Shown here: positions 43,356 to 52,770 of the stretch, one piece after another | How positions within the stretch are numbered: position 1 is the first letter of the stretch | Layout of the letters: each line of letters begins with the position of its first letter | From: Citrobacter sp. Res13-Sevr-PEB04-36 | Lineage (GTDB): Bacteria > Pseudomonadota > Gammaproteobacteria > Enterobacterales > Enterobacteriaceae | Reading direction: 5' to 3' | Length of the DNA stretch: 64,000 nt | Assembly (NCBI RefSeq): GCF_015672735.1 | Contig: NZ_JADABY010000079.1 | Location: 1 to 64,000 of the forward strand | Made by a program: the position numbers and the translations under genes | Notes under the pieces: model-generated | Databases searched by the model: none | The model's input: only the letters and a program-made list of their open reading frames with translations | What the model was told of the DNA's origin: nothing

Positions 43356-43749
43356 GACGTATCGCCTGATTTTGCTATCTGGCATGTTGTCGACTGCTGC
43401 AGCGCATGCGCTTACCAACACTCTTCAGCAATTCAGATAAACCGTATGTCAAAAATAACCGTTACCTTTTTTTCGCCGTACTTTTTTTAGGGAGTACCGA
43501 CGAAAAAATGGTCTAAAACGTGATCAATTTAACACCTTGCTCATTGACCGTAAAGAAAGATGCGCTACATACAAGTGTAGCACCGTTCGTTGCGTGTAAA
43601 TTCCTTCATACGGTCGGGAGGTCTCTCGTCATTAATCACTGCCAGTGATGATGCAGCGCCTTTTCGTCTCACTACGTTTGAGCGTAACGCTGACATCCCT
43701 TTGATAAGGATGTTAGGATGGTTAATGATTGATAATGACGGTAACAAGC
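43356..43749. promoter_or_regulatory. Divergent cyaA-hemC control region
   Basis: This 394 bp gap holds the promoters for cyaA (minus) and hemCDXY (plus). I see one clear CRP site (43517-43538) for cyaA. A run GTTTGAGCGTAACGCTGACATCCC before hemC (read in parts) has TTGAGC and TTGATA 17 bp apart and could be the hem promoter, but the -10 match is poor. No ORF or repeat is supported here. Confidence 0.6.
43517..43538. promoter_or_regulatory. CRP site of cyaA
   Basis: On the plus strand CGTGA-TCAATT-TAACA fits TGTGA-N6-TCACA in one strong and one partial half. It is nearly identical to the E. coli cyaA operator, where CRP-cAMP represses cyaA as feedback. It lies 162 bp before the TTG start. 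Confidence 0.82.
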
Positions 43750-44691
43750 ATGTTAGACAATGTTTTGAGAATTGCCACACGCCAAAGCCCCCTTGCGCTC
43801 TGGCAGGCACATTATGTCAAAGACGCTTTGATGGCAAATCACCCCGGCCTGGTCGTTGAACTGGTCCCTATGGTGACCCGTGGCGACGTGATCCTGGATA
43901 CCCCGCTGGCGAAAGTTGGTGGGAAAGGTTTATTTGTCAAAGAGCTGGAAGTCGCGCTGTTGGAAAAACGCGCCGATATCGCCGTGCACTCTATGAAGGA
44001 TGTGCCGGTCGAGTTCCCTGAAGGGCTTGGCCTGGTCACTATCTGTGAACGCGAAGACCCACGCGATGCGTTTGTCTCAAATAAATTTAACTCACTGGAT
44101 GAACTCCCGGAAGGTAGCATCGTTGGGACCTCGAGTCTGCGTCGCCAGTGTCAGTTGGCGAAGCAGCGCCCGGATCTTATTATCCGATCGCTGCGTGGCA
44201 ACGTGGGTACTCGCTTGAGCAAACTGGATAACGGCGACTATGACGCCATTATTCTCGCCGTCGCCGGGTTAAAACGTTTGGGACTTGAGTCACGCGTCCG
44301 GACCGCACTACCACCGGAAGTCTCTCTGCCGGCTGTCGGGCAAGGCGCAGTAGGCATAGAATGTCGACTTGACGATCTGCGCACCCAGGCGCTGCTGGCC
44401 CCGCTCAACCATGAAGAAACCGCCCTGCGCGTCAAAGCGGAACGCGCCATGAACACGCGCCTGGAAGGGGGCTGTCAGGTGCCTATTGGCAGCTATGCTG
44501 AACTCATCAACGGTGAAATTTGGCTACGTGCGCTGGTCGGTGCACCTGATGGGTCGCAGATGGTGTGCGGCGAGCGTCGCGGCGCACCACAGGATGCCGA
44601 ACAAATGGGTATTTCTCTGGCGGAAGAACTGTTAGAGAACGGTGCGCGTACCATTCTGGCTGAAGTTTATAACGGAGAAGCACCGGCATGA
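43750..44691 (+). CDS. hemC: Hydroxymethylbilane synthase HemC
   Basis: HemC (porphobilinogen deaminase) joins four porphobilinogens into hydroxymethylbilane for heme synthesis. The 313-residue product keeps the dipyrromethane cofactor Cys in [14 protein letters not shown] (about 238-251) and the catalytic Asp region MKDVP with SLRRQCQL and RGNVGTRL arginines. The ATG at 43750 is chosen because it gives [18 protein letters not shown]; seven upstream codons are rejected. It overlaps hemD by 4 bp. Confidence 0.98.
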   Translation: MLDNVLRIATRQSPLALWQAHYVKDALMANHPGLVVELVPMVTRGDVILDTPLAKVGGKGLFVKELEVALLEKRADIAVHSMKDVPVEFPEGLGLVTICEREDPRDAFVSNKFNSLDELPEGSIVGTSSLRRQCQLAKQRPDLIIRSLRGNVGTRLSKLDNGDYDAIILAVAGLKRLGLESRVRTALPPEVSLPAVGQGAVGIECRLDDLRTQALLAPLNHEETALRVKAERAMNTRLEGGCQVPIGSYAELINGEIWLRALVGAPDGSQMVCGERRGAPQDAEQMGISLAEELLENGARTILAEVYNGEAPA

Positions 44692-45428
44692 GTATTCTGG
44701 TCACCCGCCCGTCTCCCGCAGGGGAAGAGTTAGTGAGCCGTCTGCGCACACTGGGGCAGGTGGCCTGGAGTTTTCCGCTCATTGAGTTTTCGCCGGGTCG
44801 GGAACTGGCTACGCTAGCCTCCCGACTGTCGGCGCTCACGGAAAACGATCTGGTCTTCGCCCTCTCACAGCACGCCGTTACCTTTGCCGATGCCGAGCTA
44901 CAGCAGCAGAGGGCTAGCTGGCCCTCACTTCCGCGCTATTTTGCCATCGGCCGTACAACGGCGCTGGCGCTACATACCGTGAGCGGATGTAATATTCACT
45001 ATCCACTGGATCGGGAAATCAGCGAAGTCTTGCTACAATTACCTGAATTACAAAATATTGCGGGAAAACGCGCGCTTATTTTACGCGGCAACGGCGGTCG
45101 GGAGCTGATAGGCGAAACCTTAACTGCTCGTGGTGCCGATGTTTATTTTTGTGAATGTTATCAACGCAGTGCAAAACATTACGATGGTGCAGAAGAGGCG
45201 ATGCGCTGGCATTCGCGCGGCGTGACGACGGTGGTTGTCACCAGCGGAGAGATGCTGCAACAGCTCTGGTCGCTTATTCCGCAGTGGTATCGTGAGCACT
45301 GGTTACTACGCTGTCGGCTGCTGGTCGTCAGTGAGCGTCTGGCGCACCTCGCCCGGGAACTGGGCTGGCAAGATATTAAGGTCGCTGATAACGCCGACAA
45401 CGATGCGCTACTGCGCGCATTACAATAA
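44688..45428 (+). CDS. hemD: Uroporphyrinogen-III synthase HemD
   Basis: HemD closes hydroxymethylbilane with inversion of ring D to give uroporphyrinogen III. The 246-residue product equals the E. coli length; this family has low sequence conservation, but [13 protein letters not shown], the [12 protein letters not shown] block and [13 protein letters not shown], together with its ATGA overlap with hemC, make the call secure. It is followed 21 bp later by hemX in the hemCDXY operon. Confidence 0.97.
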   Translation: MSILVTRPSPAGEELVSRLRTLGQVAWSFPLIEFSPGRELATLASRLSALTENDLVFALSQHAVTFADAELQQQRASWPSLPRYFAIGRTTALALHTVSGCNIHYPLDREISEVLLQLPELQNIAGKRALILRGNGGRELIGETLTARGADVYFCECYQRSAKHYDGAEEAMRWHSRGVTTVVVTSGEMLQQLWSLIPQWYREHWLLRCRLLVVSERLAHLARELGWQDIKVADNADNDALLRALQ

Positions 45429-45449
45429 CTCTCATAATGGGATGCCATA

Positions 45450-46637
45450 ATGACGGAACAAGAAAAATCCTCCGCCGTGGTTGAAGAGACCAGGGAGGCC
45501 GTGGAAACGACGCCACAGCCAGTCAAAGCAGAAAAAAAGAACCACAACAGCACCGCACTGATCCTGAGCGCAGTGGCGATTGCGATTGCGCTGGCAGCGG
45601 GCGTGGGTCTGTATGGCTGGGGGAAACAGCAGGCAATAACGCAGACCGCAACTAGCGATGCGCTGGCTAATCAGCTCATCGCGCTGCAAAAAGCGCAGGA
45701 AAATCAGAAGAGCGAACTGGAAGGCATAATTAAACAGCAAGCAACGCAGTTGGATGAAGCCAACCGCCAACAGGCCGCGCTGGTCAAACAGCTTGATGAA
45801 GTCCAGCAAAAAGTTGCCACCATTTCCGGCAGTGATGCCAAAGCCTGGCTGCTGGCGCAGGCTGATTTCCTGGTGAAAATGGCCGGACGTAAATTATGGA
45901 GCGATCAGGACGTCACGTCTGCGGCAGCACTGCTGAAAAGCGCCGATGCCAGCCTGGCAGACATGAACGACCCCAGTTTGATTACCGCTCGTCGCGCCAT
46001 CACCGATGATATTGCCAGCCTGTCTGCGGTTTCACAGGTCGACTACGACGGCATTATCCTCAAGGTGAATCAACTCTCCAACCAGATTGATAACCTACGC
46101 CTGGCTGACAATGACACCGATGATTCACCGATGGATTCCGACAGCAGCGAGCTTTCCAGCTCCATTAGCGAATGGCGCGTCAATCTACAAAAAAGCTGGC
46201 AGAACTTTATGGACAGCTTTATTACCATTCGCCGTCGCGATGAAACCGCCGTCCCGCTGCTGGCACCGAATCAGGACGTTTACCTGCGTGAAAATATCCG
46301 TTCTCGCCTGCTAGTCGCCGCACAGGCCGTGCCGCGTCATCAGGAAGAAACCTGGCGCCAGGCGCTGGAAAATGTCTCCACCTGGGTACGTGCCTACTAC
46401 GACACCGACGATGCCACCACCAAAGCGTTTCTTGACGAAGTGGATCAGTTGAGCCAGCAAAGCATCAGTATGAACGTGCCAGACACGCTGCAGAGCCAGG
46501 CTATTATCGAGAAGCTCATGCAGACCCGCGTACGTAATTTACTGGCCCAGCCGACAACCTCTCCAGCCGAGGCTGAAACTGCACCTGCACCTGCACCTCA
46601 GGCTGACACGCCGGCAACCGCGACGCAGGGAGAATAA
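45450..46637 (+). CDS. hemX: HemX, membrane protein of the heme operon
   Basis: HemX is an inner-membrane protein once called uroporphyrinogen-III C-methyltransferase, but it lacks the methyltransferase domain and its role is unclear. The 395-residue product has a cytoplasmic N-terminus, one membrane helix (about residues 34-53), a coiled-coil region rich in Gln, Glu and Lys (about 65-130) and a periplasmic HemX domain (about 130-365). The Ala/Pro/Thr-rich tail contains a threefold TGCACC hexamer repeat and is two residues longer than in E. coli. It abuts hemY. Confidence 0.94.
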   Translation: MTEQEKSSAVVEETREAVETTPQPVKAEKKNHNSTALILSAVAIAIALAAGVGLYGWGKQQAITQTATSDALANQLIALQKAQENQKSELEGIIKQQATQLDEANRQQAALVKQLDEVQQKVATISGSDAKAWLLAQADFLVKMAGRKLWSDQDVTSAAALLKSADASLADMNDPSLITARRAITDDIASLSAVSQVDYDGIILKVNQLSNQIDNLRLADNDTDDSPMDSDSSELSSSISEWRVNLQKSWQNFMDSFITIRRRDETAVPLLAPNQDVYLRENIRSRLLVAAQAVPRHQEETWRQALENVSTWVRAYYDTDDATTKAFLDEVDQLSQQSISMNVPDTLQSQAIIEKLMQTRVRNLLAQPTTSPAEAETAPAPAPQADTPATATQGE

Positions 46638-46639
46638 TG

Positions 46640-47839
46640 ATGCTAAAAGTATTATTGCTCTTTGTGCTACTGATCGCTGGGATCGTCATTGGCCCGATGA
46701 TCGCCGGTCATCAGGGATACGTGCTGATCCAGACAGACAACTACAACATCGAAACCAGCGTGACCGGCCTGGTGATCATCCTGATCGTCGCCATGGTCAT
46801 TCTGTTTGCGATTGAATGGCTGCTGCGCCGTATTTTCCGTACCGGTGCGCATACCCGCGGCTGGTTTGTTGGTCGCAAGCGCCGCCGTGCACGTAAGCAG
46901 ACCGAACAGGCATTACTCAAGCTGGCAGAAGGCGACTATCAGCAGGTTGAAAAACTGATGTCGAAAAATGCCGATCACGCAGAACAGCCGGTAGTGAATT
47001 ACCTTCTGGCGGCAGAAGCGGCTCAACAGCGTGGTGATGAAGCTCGGGCCAACCAGCACCTCGAACGCGCAGCGGAACTGGCCGGGAACGATACGATCCC
47101 GGTGGAGATCGCTCGAGTTCGTCTGCAGCTGGCGCGCAATGAAAATCATGCCGCACGCCACAGCATCGACAAGCTGCTGGAAGTGACTCCGCGTCACCCG
47201 GAAGTGCTGCGTCTGGCTGAGCAGGCTTACATTCGCACCGGCGCATGGAGTTCCTTACTGGATATCATTCCTTCTATGGCCAAAGCGCGAGTGGGTGATG
47301 AAGAGCATCGCGCCATGCTGGAGCAACAAGCCTGGGTGGGCCTGATGGATCAAGTTCGTGCCGATCAAGGCAGCGAAGGGTTACGCGCATGGTGGAAAAA
47401 CCAGAACCGTAAAACCCGTCATCAGGTTGCTCTGCAGGTGGCCATGGCTGAGCATCTGATTGAGTGTGACGATCACGACACAGCACAGCAAATCATTATC
47501 GAGGGTCTGAAACGTCAGTATGACGATCGCCTGGTGCTGCCAATACCGCGTCTGAAAACCAACAACCCTGAGCAAATAGAAAAAGTGCTGCGTCAGCAGA
47601 TTAAAGCCGTGGGCGATCGCCCGCTTCTGTGGAGTACGCTCGGTCAGTCATTGATGAAGCACGGTGAATGGCAGGAGGCAACGCTCGCCTTCCGTGCAGC
47701 CCTTAAACAGCGTCCGGATGCCTACGACTACGCCTGGCTCGCCGACGCGCTGGACAGACTGCATCAGCCGGAAGAAGCCGCCACCATGCGTCGTGATGGC
47801 CTGATGTTGACGTTGCAGAACAACAACTCCCCGCAGTAA
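46640..47839 (+). CDS. hemY: HemY, TPR membrane protein of the heme operon
   Basis: HemY of enterobacteria is an inner-membrane TPR protein of unclear role, not the oxygen-dependent protoporphyrinogen oxidase also called HemY in other bacteria. The product has two N-terminal membrane helices (about residues 2-19 and 41-60), an Arg/Lys-rich stretch WFVGRKRRRARKQ and TPR-like helices through to the end. Two adjacent in-frame ATGs overlap or follow the hemX stop (TAATGATG); the second (46640) gives 399 residues and MLKVLLLF, close to E. coli (398). A REP and ERIC follow it. Confidence 0.94.
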   Translation: MLKVLLLFVLLIAGIVIGPMIAGHQGYVLIQTDNYNIETSVTGLVIILIVAMVILFAIEWLLRRIFRTGAHTRGWFVGRKRRRARKQTEQALLKLAEGDYQQVEKLMSKNADHAEQPVVNYLLAAEAAQQRGDEARANQHLERAAELAGNDTIPVEIARVRLQLARNENHAARHSIDKLLEVTPRHPEVLRLAEQAYIRTGAWSSLLDIIPSMAKARVGDEEHRAMLEQQAWVGLMDQVRADQGSEGLRAWWKNQNRKTRHQVALQVAMAEHLIECDDHDTAQQIIIEGLKRQYDDRLVLPIPRLKTNNPEQIEKVLRQQIKAVGDRPLLWSTLGQSLMKHGEWQEATLAFRAALKQRPDAYDYAWLADALDRLHQPEEAATMRRDGLMLTLQNNNSPQ

Positions 47840-47847
47840 TTCCCTCT

Positions 47848-47876
47848 TGCCCGGTGGCGCTTCGCTTACCGGGCAA
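47848..47876. repeat. REP-like palindrome after hemY
   Basis: TGCCCGGTGGCGCTTCGCTTACCGGGCAA is a single REP-type stem-loop 9 bp after the hemY stop, likely at the 3' end of the hemCDXY transcript. Confidence 0.85.
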
Positions 47877-47879
47877 TCG

Positions 47880-48083
47880 TATACACAAAATCATTCAAGA
47901 TGCATCAAGGCGGCAAGTCCGGGAATCCCCAAGAGCTTACATAAGTAAGTGACTGGGGTGACAAATCTGTCAGGAACAGATTTGAACGCTGCTTGCGGCG
48001 GCCCCGTAGGGATGAGGCCCAGGGATGGGCCAAATAACCCAGGCGTAGCCAACAAAGAGGCAGCTTGAAGGATGACGTGTATA
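47880..48083. repeat. Large ERIC element with hairpin insert (hemY-glmZ)
   Basis: ERIC ends pair as TATACACAAAATCATTCAAG and the complement of CTTGAAGGATGACGTGTATA. The core shows GAGCTTACATAAGTAAGTGACTGGGG. About 80 bp of extra sequence interrupts the right arm after GGGGTGA: CAAATCTGTCAGGAACAGATTTG, a GCTGCTTGCGGC-type stem, and GGCCCAGGGATGGGCC. The core resumes with GGCGTAGCCAAC. Total length is about 204 bp. It ends 6 bp from the 3' end of glmZ. Confidence 0.87.
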
Positions 48084-48088
48084 TGCAT

Positions 48089-48294
48089 AAAAAAACGCCC
48101 GCTTCTTTCGGAGCAGGCGTTAAACAGGTCTGTATGACAACATAAATGGGTGCTTCACTCAACGTTATGTCCATGGTGTTTGATGAGGCTAACGCGACAT
48201 CTGTCAGTGGACGATAAGCACCGTAAACGGCTCTGCGTCATTCCTGAGTTTATGAGGCCAGATGGCGAACATAAGAGATGGAATGAGCATCTAC
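48089..48294 (-). ncRNA. glmZ: Small RNA GlmZ
   Basis: GlmZ is the Hfq-dependent sRNA that activates glmS translation and is controlled by GlmY and the adaptor RapZ through RNase E cleavage. The minus-strand sequence starts GTAGATGCTCATTCCATCTC and ends in a terminator stem (AACGCCTGC... GCGGGCGTT) with a T-run, as in E. coli GlmZ. The glmS-pairing region (TTATGTTCGCC) and the 3' loop GTTGAGTGAAGCACCCA are also present. The length of about 206 nt agrees with E. coli (207). It lies beside hemY as in E. coli, but the aslA/aslB genes found there are absent. Confidence 0.93.
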
Positions 48295-48305
48295 GTGCAT
48301 ATTAT

Positions 48306-48321
48306 TGCACAAGACATGCCA
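48306..48321 (-). promoter_or_regulatory. Sigma-54-like -24/-12 motif of glmZ
   Basis: TGGCATGTCTTGTGCA on the minus strand keeps the invariant GG and GC at the right 10 bp spacing of TGGCAC-N5-TTGCA. The -12 base falls exactly 12 bp before 48295, next to the glmZ 5' end inferred from homology. A sigma-70 -10-like TAATAT overlaps it. No full GlrR site was found upstream. E. coli glmZ is described as sigma-70 only. Confidence 0.6.
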
Positions 48322-48440
48322 TTATTGCACTGCAAAAACCCGGTATTCGGACTTTTTAAGACATCAGGTATTTCAGGGGGTTTTGGCGCTATCACACGGC
48401 GTTTGCTATGTGTAAGTGCTTGAAAGAAAGGAAAATCAGA

Positions 48441-48469
48441 AAACAAAAAACCCCGCCGAAGCGGGGTTC
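48441..48469 (-). terminator. Terminator of the argX-hisR-leuT-proM operon
   Basis: The stem AACCCCGC-TTCG-GCGGGGTT followed by TTTTTTG on the minus strand lies 6 bp past the last tRNA. Confidence 0.92.
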
Positions 48470-48474
48470 AAAAT

Positions 48475-48551
48475 TGGTCGGCGAGAGAGGATTCGAACCT
48501 CCGACCCACTGGTCCCAAACCAGTTGCGCTACCAAGCTGCGCTACTCGCCG
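48475..48551 (-). tRNA. proM: tRNA-Pro (anticodon TGG)
   Basis: A 77-base cloverleaf with encoded CCA: acceptor CGGCGAG / CTCGCCG, anticodon loop TTTGGGA (TGG) and T-arm GGAGGTTCGAATCC. It is the last gene of the four-tRNA operon. Confidence 0.97.
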
Positions 48552-48592
48552 TTTTACTGCTTTTTGAATTTTTAGTTCAATTCTTTAAGTCG

Positions 48593-48678
48593 TGGTGCGA
48601 GGGGGGGGACTCGAACCCCCACATCCTAAGGACACTAACACCTGAAGCTAGCGCGTCTACCAATTCCGCCACCTTCGC
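48593..48678 (-). tRNA. leuT: tRNA-Leu (anticodon CAG)
   Basis: A class II tRNA with a long variable arm (TGTCCTTAGGATGT region), start GCGAAGGTGGCGG, anticodon CAG in CTTCAGGTG, T-arm GGGGGTTCGAGTCCCCC and encoded CCA. It includes a run of eight C before TCGCACCA. Confidence 0.96.
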
Positions 48679-48698
48679 ATTTCACAACTTTAAATTAA

Positions 48699-48775
48699 TG
48701 GGGTGGCTAATGGGATTCGAACCCACGACAACTGGAATCACAATCCAGGGCTCTACCAACTGAGCTATAGCCACC
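48699..48775 (-). tRNA. hisR: tRNA-His (anticodon GTG)
   Basis: A 77-base tRNA starting GGTGGCTATAGCTCAG, with anticodon GTG in GATTGTGATT, T-arm GTGGGTTCGAATCCCAT and terminal CCCCA. The extra G that pairs with the discriminator, typical of tRNA-His, is present. Confidence 0.97.
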
Positions 48776-48830
48776 ACTGCAAATCTTTTACGCGGTATTA
48801 AAACCACCGCAGCTCTGGCACCCTACTAAA

Positions 48831-48907
<77 letters not shown>

Positions 48908-48928
48908 TTAGCGCCGTTGCGGGGCTGG

Positions 48929-48957
48929 ATATTACGGAGGTCTCGGTCTGCTGTCTA
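48929..48957 (-). promoter_or_regulatory. Stable-RNA promoter of the tRNA operon
   Basis: On the minus strand TAGACA (48952-48957) and TAATAT (48929-48934) are 17 bp apart and followed by a GC-rich discriminator (CCAGCCCCGC). That discriminator is typical of stringently controlled tRNA promoters. Confidence 0.8.
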
Positions 48958-49009
48958 GTGCTTTTTTAAAATAAATTATCGTTTGGTCATGGTTTGTGCG
49001 TTTTGTCGC

Positions 49010-50395
49010 TTATTCCTCCAGTTTTTGGCTCTCCCCATGCCGATTCAGACCAAAAACCTTATAAATGAGCGTCACCGCCAGTAAGAAGCCCATACCCACA
49101 AACAGCGACATTCGGGTATCTTCATTAAAATACATACCGATTAAGACGCAAATCAGGAACGCCATCGTCAAATAATTCGCCCATGGGAACAGAATAGAGC
49201 GGAAAGGATGGCTGACAATCGCCTCCTTGTGCGCCTGGCGAAAACGCAGCTGGCTTATCAGGATAACAAACCACGGTACCATCCCCGGCAACACGCTGGC
49301 GCTATAGACATACACAAAGACACGCTGCGGATTCGGAATGATGTAGTTCAGGCATGAGCCAATCAACAAGATGGCGATAGAAATCGCCACACCAGCAACC
49401 GGTACGCCATGACGAGAGACTTTTCCGACAACCGCGGGCAACTGACGATTCTTCGCCAGCGCGTACAGCATACGACCGCAACTATACATCCCGCTATTGC
49501 AGCCAGAGAGCGCCGCCGTCAGTACCACGAAGTTGATGATTCCGGCCGCAGCAGTAATACCAATTTTGGCAAACGTGAGAACAAACGGGCTACCGTTGCT
49601 ACCAATCTCATTCCACGGGAAGATAGTGACGATCACAAAAATCGCGCCAACGTAGAAAATCAGGATACGCCACAGCACTTTCCCTGCTGCGCTACGTAAC
49701 GTGACCTGCGGATTTTTGGCTTCACCCGCCGTGATGCCAATCAGCTCTACCCCCTGATAAGAGGCCACCACGATACACAATGCGGTCAGGAAGCCTTTCC
49801 AGCCACCGGCAAAGAAGCCGCCGTGCTCGGTCAGGTTGCCAAAGCCAATCGCCTGACCGCCATTACCAAAGCCGAAGAAGATAACGCCAACCCCAATGAC
49901 GATCATCACAATGATGGTGGTCACTTTGATCATCGCAAACCAAAACTCAATTTCACCGTACAGACGAACCGCTGCCAGGTTTGCCAGCGCCACTAACCCT
50001 ACCGCAATCAACGCGGGTATCCACTGCGCCATATCCGGGAACCAGAACTGCACGTAGACGCCAATGGCGGTAATTTCCGAGATCCCCACCGCCATCCACA
50101 TAAACCAGTACGACCAGGCAGTGAGATAACCAAAGAAGGGGCTCATGTAACGGTGGGCATAAACCGCAAATGAACCCGCAACCGGCTCCAGAAACAGCAT
50201 CTCGCCCATAGAACGCATAATGAAAAAGACAAACAGCCCGGCGACAATATAGGCCAACAGGACCGACGGTCCCGCCCATTTGAGGGTGCTGGCAGCGCCC
50301 ATAAACAGTCCGACGCCAATGGTGCCCCCAAGGGCAATTAATTCGATATGACGAGCCTCCAGCCCACGCTGTAGCTCTGGTTTACTTTCTGCCAT
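49010..50395 (-). CDS. yifK: Threonine/serine proton symporter ThrP (YifK)
   Basis: YifK is an amino acid transporter of the APC superfamily (AAT family), reported as the threonine/serine:H+ symporter ThrP. The 461-residue product has about 12 hydrophobic segments and the family start [19 protein letters not shown] (about residues 16-34). The ATG at 50395 is chosen because GAGGA precedes it and it gives the E. coli length; a 41-codon in-frame extension is rejected. A CA-rich site for the sRNA GcvB overlaps the leader next to the ribosome binding site. It lies between wecG and the tRNA operon. Confidence 0.96.
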   Translation of the reverse strand: MAESKPELQRGLEARHIELIALGGTIGVGLFMGAASTLKWAGPSVLLAYIVAGLFVFFIMRSMGEMLFLEPVAGSFAVYAHRYMSPFFGYLTAWSYWFMWMAVGISEITAIGVYVQFWFPDMAQWIPALIAVGLVALANLAAVRLYGEIEFWFAMIKVTTIIVMIVIGVGVIFFGFGNGGQAIGFGNLTEHGGFFAGGWKGFLTALCIVVASYQGVELIGITAGEAKNPQVTLRSAAGKVLWRILIFYVGAIFVIVTIFPWNEIGSNGSPFVLTFAKIGITAAAGIINFVVLTAALSGCNSGMYSCGRMLYALAKNRQLPAVVGKVSRHGVPVAGVAISIAILLIGSCLNYIIPNPQRVFVYVYSASVLPGMVPWFVILISQLRFRQAHKEAIVSHPFRSILFPWANYLTMAFLICVLIGMYFNEDTRMSLFVGMGFLLAVTLIYKVFGLNRHGESQKLEE

Positions 50396-50401
50396 AAGTC
50401 C

Positions 50402-50414
50402 TCTTGTTGTGTTT
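50402..50414 (-). promoter_or_regulatory. Probable GcvB sRNA target site in the yifK leader
   Basis: AACACAACAAG lies directly before the GAGGA ribosome binding site of yifK on the minus strand. CACAACA is the reported target pattern of the GcvB R1 region, and yifK is a reported GcvB target in Salmonella. Pairing here would block ribosome entry. Confidence 0.6.
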
Positions 50415-50628
50415 GCATGTTTTCCGGGATGACCGGTTATCGTTATGGGTACATCGTTTTTTTGCCATAGCAGACCATACGGCGCCGACCGCTGTACGGC
50501 TGGCACCCAAAACACCACGGCGCTGTCATGATTGTTGCGAATGGTTTCCTAAAATCGCTTAAATGGCAATTAAAGCATTCAAAAAATGAATGGATTGTGT
50601 GAGAAAGCAGCGATTATGTTGTGAATAA

Positions 50629-50654
50629 GTAGCGCACTCAGCAGAATGCGCTAC
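50629..50654 (-). terminator. Hairpin after the wec operon
   Basis: GTAGCGCA-TTCTGCTGAG-TGCGCTAC forms an 8 bp stem about 20 bp after the wecG stop, followed by TTATTC on the minus strand. The T-run is weak, so it may be an imperfect terminator between wecG and yifK. Confidence 0.65.
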
Positions 50655-50674
50655 ATAACAAAGAAGAGAGGAGA

Positions 50675-51415
50675 TCAGAGATTGCCGGTATAGTGCCAAC
50701 GCAGATATCGTAATAAGCGAAGTTGACGAGTGATACGGCTTGGTTGCGACAGCAGGCGGTACAGCCACTCCAGCCCGAGGTTTTGCCAGACTTTAGGCGC
50801 ACGTTTTACGTGGCCAGTAAAGACGTCGTAGGTGCCACCCACGCCCATATACAGCGCATCGGGATGAACCAGGCGGCAATCACGCATAAAGATTTCTTGT
50901 TTCGGTGACCCCATCGCCACGGTAACAATCTGTGCACCGCTGGCGTGAATGCGCTCGAACAGCGCCTGACGCTGCTGTGGCGTAAAATAGCCGTCCTGAC
51001 TGCCCACAATGTTAACGTTCCATTGTGTACGCAGTTTTGCTTCAGTCTGCGCCAGAACTTCCGGCTTGCCGCCAATCAGGAAGACCGGCGTTCCTTCCCG
51101 GCCTGCTCGTGCCATTAAGGCCTCCCACAGATCGGCACCGGCCACACGTGAAATCTGGGCCTGTGGAAATTTTTTTCGCACGGAACGCACGACGCTGATC
51201 CCATCGGCATATTTGAACTCAGCGGCATCGATCAGCGCGCGTACCTCAGGGTTATCTTCCGCTGTCAGCATCTTCTCAGCATTGATCGCCACCAGCGTCC
51301 CCTGCCTGAGATGCCCTTCTGCAAACAGGTAATTCAGCGCATGCTGCATATCGCGCCAGCCAATCAGTTGTAATCCGCGCAGTGGATACAACGGCGCAGT
51401 GGTGTTATCAGTCAT
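50675..51415 (-). CDS. wecG: UDP-ManNAcA transferase WecG
   Basis: WecG adds N-acetylmannosaminuronic acid to the GlcNAc-PP-undecaprenol made by WecA, giving lipid II of enterobacterial common antigen (ECA). It belongs to the WecG/TagA/CpsF glycosyltransferase family (GT26). The 246-residue product shows family blocks YADGISVVR (about 69-77), [22 protein letters not shown] and [12 protein letters not shown]. It is the last gene of the cluster and starts 2 bp after wzyE. Confidence 0.97.
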   Translation of the reverse strand: MTDNTTAPLYPLRGLQLIGWRDMQHALNYLFAEGHLRQGTLVAINAEKMLTAEDNPEVRALIDAAEFKYADGISVVRSVRKKFPQAQISRVAGADLWEALMARAGREGTPVFLIGGKPEVLAQTEAKLRTQWNVNIVGSQDGYFTPQQRQALFERIHASGAQIVTVAMGSPKQEIFMRDCRLVHPDALYMGVGGTYDVFTGHVKRAPKVWQNLGLEWLYRLLSQPSRITRQLRLLRYLRWHYTGNL

Positions 51416-51417
51416 TA

Positions 51418-52770
51418 CTATCCTTCAACCTGTGTCCGGGGCAGCGATTTTATGCGTTTATGAATCAGTCCGGCACTATCAAACAGCCAGAACAACAGTT
51501 TTGCCACCAGCAAGCAGACACCAAAAATCACGAGGAAAAAGACCACTCGCGAGACAAACGAATCCAGTCCTTCACGTGCTAACACGATCATATTGAAAAT
51601 GGCACCGAAACAGAAACTGTGCAAAATCGCCGACTTGTAGCGGTTTGTCTCCCGGTTGCCTAATTCATATAGCCAGTCAAACCATTTAATGATAAGCCCA
51701 ACCACGATCGCGCCTAACGGGATAAACAACGCCCCGCCCATCACCACCAGCGAGCCAATTAATGTTGGCGAGATAGCCAGCCCCGAGTGGTTGTTCAACA
51801 CTTCCCAGGTAAAGTAGTTCGCCGAATTGAGTACGATGCTCGGTCGCCCTGGCCACAGCCAACTGGGGATAAACACATAGAAGTCACGCACGATCGGCGC
51901 CAACCCCTGGAACTCAATATTGTGGTAATTCTGCAGCAACAGTGCCAGGTTTTCCCATGGCGAGAAGGTATCTCGCGTCAGGTACAGGAAAGTATAGAAC
52001 GCTTCGTCTCCGCTGACGTTCATGCCGTAGCGCTTCAGCGCCAGCCAGAACATCCCGACAATGCCCAACACGCCAGCGACCGCCAGCATCCACAGCGAAA
52101 TCCAGCCGCGAATAATGCCGATAAACAAGAAGATGGCAAAGGCGATGATGATATTGGCGCGCGTACCGCCCACAATCATATAGGTCAGCAAGCCAAACGC
52201 AACGGTGCTCACCAGGAAGAACAACCACGCTTTGCTGTCCTGACGCAGGAAGTACACCACCAGCATCGCCGGGATGAAGAAGTAGAAGAAGCGCTTCAAC
52301 GCCACACCGGAAACTTCACTGGAGAAGATCTGGCTGTAGGACTGCAGTCTGAACAGCAGGAAGCCGTTGTGCATAAAGAATATGCCCACGCTCACTAACG
52401 CAATCGCCATCAACATTATCCACGTCAGATGAGCCTCAACGCGGTTGATGGTAAACAGTGGTTTACGCGGTCTTTCCGCCGTTCGCCTGCGTAAACGAGT
52501 TTTATAGGTCACGTAATAGACAGCATAGAAACAAGCGGCTGAAAGCAGCGCCTGCAGCAGAATTTCCGGTGGAGCCACCGCCACGTCGAAGCGGAATACC
52601 AGCACGCTGGTCAGCGGGAAGCCAAAGAAAAACGTCAATAAAAACAGCAACGAGAAGAACACATTGAAGTTAAAGCGTACACGTCGGAACTCAAACCAGG
52701 TCAACGTGGCGATAAACAGCGTGGAGAGTAGCCACACCACCAGCAGACCGCTGAATTGCATCAGGCTCAT
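51418..52770 (-). CDS. wzyE: ECA polymerase WzyE
   Basis: WzyE polymerises ECA trisaccharide repeats at the periplasmic face of the inner membrane. The 450-residue product is hydrophobic, with roughly 11 membrane segments and a large periplasmic loop near residues 260-330 containing ARDT-like [17 protein letters not shown]. Its length equals E. coli WzyE. It overlaps wecF by 4 bp and is followed 2 bp later by wecG. Confidence 0.96.
   Translation of the reverse strand: MSLMQFSGLLVVWLLSTLFIATLTWFEFRRVRFNFNVFFSLLFLLTFFFGFPLTSVLVFRFDVAVAPPEILLQALLSAACFYAVYYVTYKTRLRRRTAERPRKPLFTINRVEAHLTWIMLMAIALVSVGIFFMHNGFLLFRLQSYSQIFSSEVSGVALKRFFYFFIPAMLVVYFLRQDSKAWLFFLVSTVAFGLLTYMIVGGTRANIIIAFAIFLFIGIIRGWISLWMLAVAGVLGIVGMFWLALKRYGMNVSGDEAFYTFLYLTRDTFSPWENLALLLQNYHNIEFQGLAPIVRDFYVFIPSWLWPGRPSIVLNSANYFTWEVLNNHSGLAISPTLIGSLVVMGGALFIPLGAIVVGLIIKWFDWLYELGNRETNRYKSAILHSFCFGAIFNMIVLAREGLDSFVSRVVFFLVIFGVCLLVAKLLFWLFDSAGLIHKRIKSLPRTQVEG

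Noticed and set aside
43355-43421. Longer CyaA start upstream of the TTG
   Set aside because: It adds 22 residues absent from the family; the TTG start gives exactly the 848-residue E. coli length and is the known start type for cyaA.
47891-48174. Small minus-strand ORFs in the ERIC after hemY
   Set aside because: They are created by the palindromic ERIC and its insert and carry no coding signs.
48150-48359. Plus-strand 69-residue ORF between hemY and the tRNA genes
   Set aside because: It is antisense to the recognised sRNA GlmZ, has no ribosome binding site and no family resemblance.
48416-48763. Plus-strand 115-residue ORF over the tRNA cluster
   Set aside because: It is the reverse complement of tRNA-Pro, tRNA-Leu and part of tRNA-His; such ORFs (with an [14 protein letters not shown]-like peptide) are a known annotation artefact.
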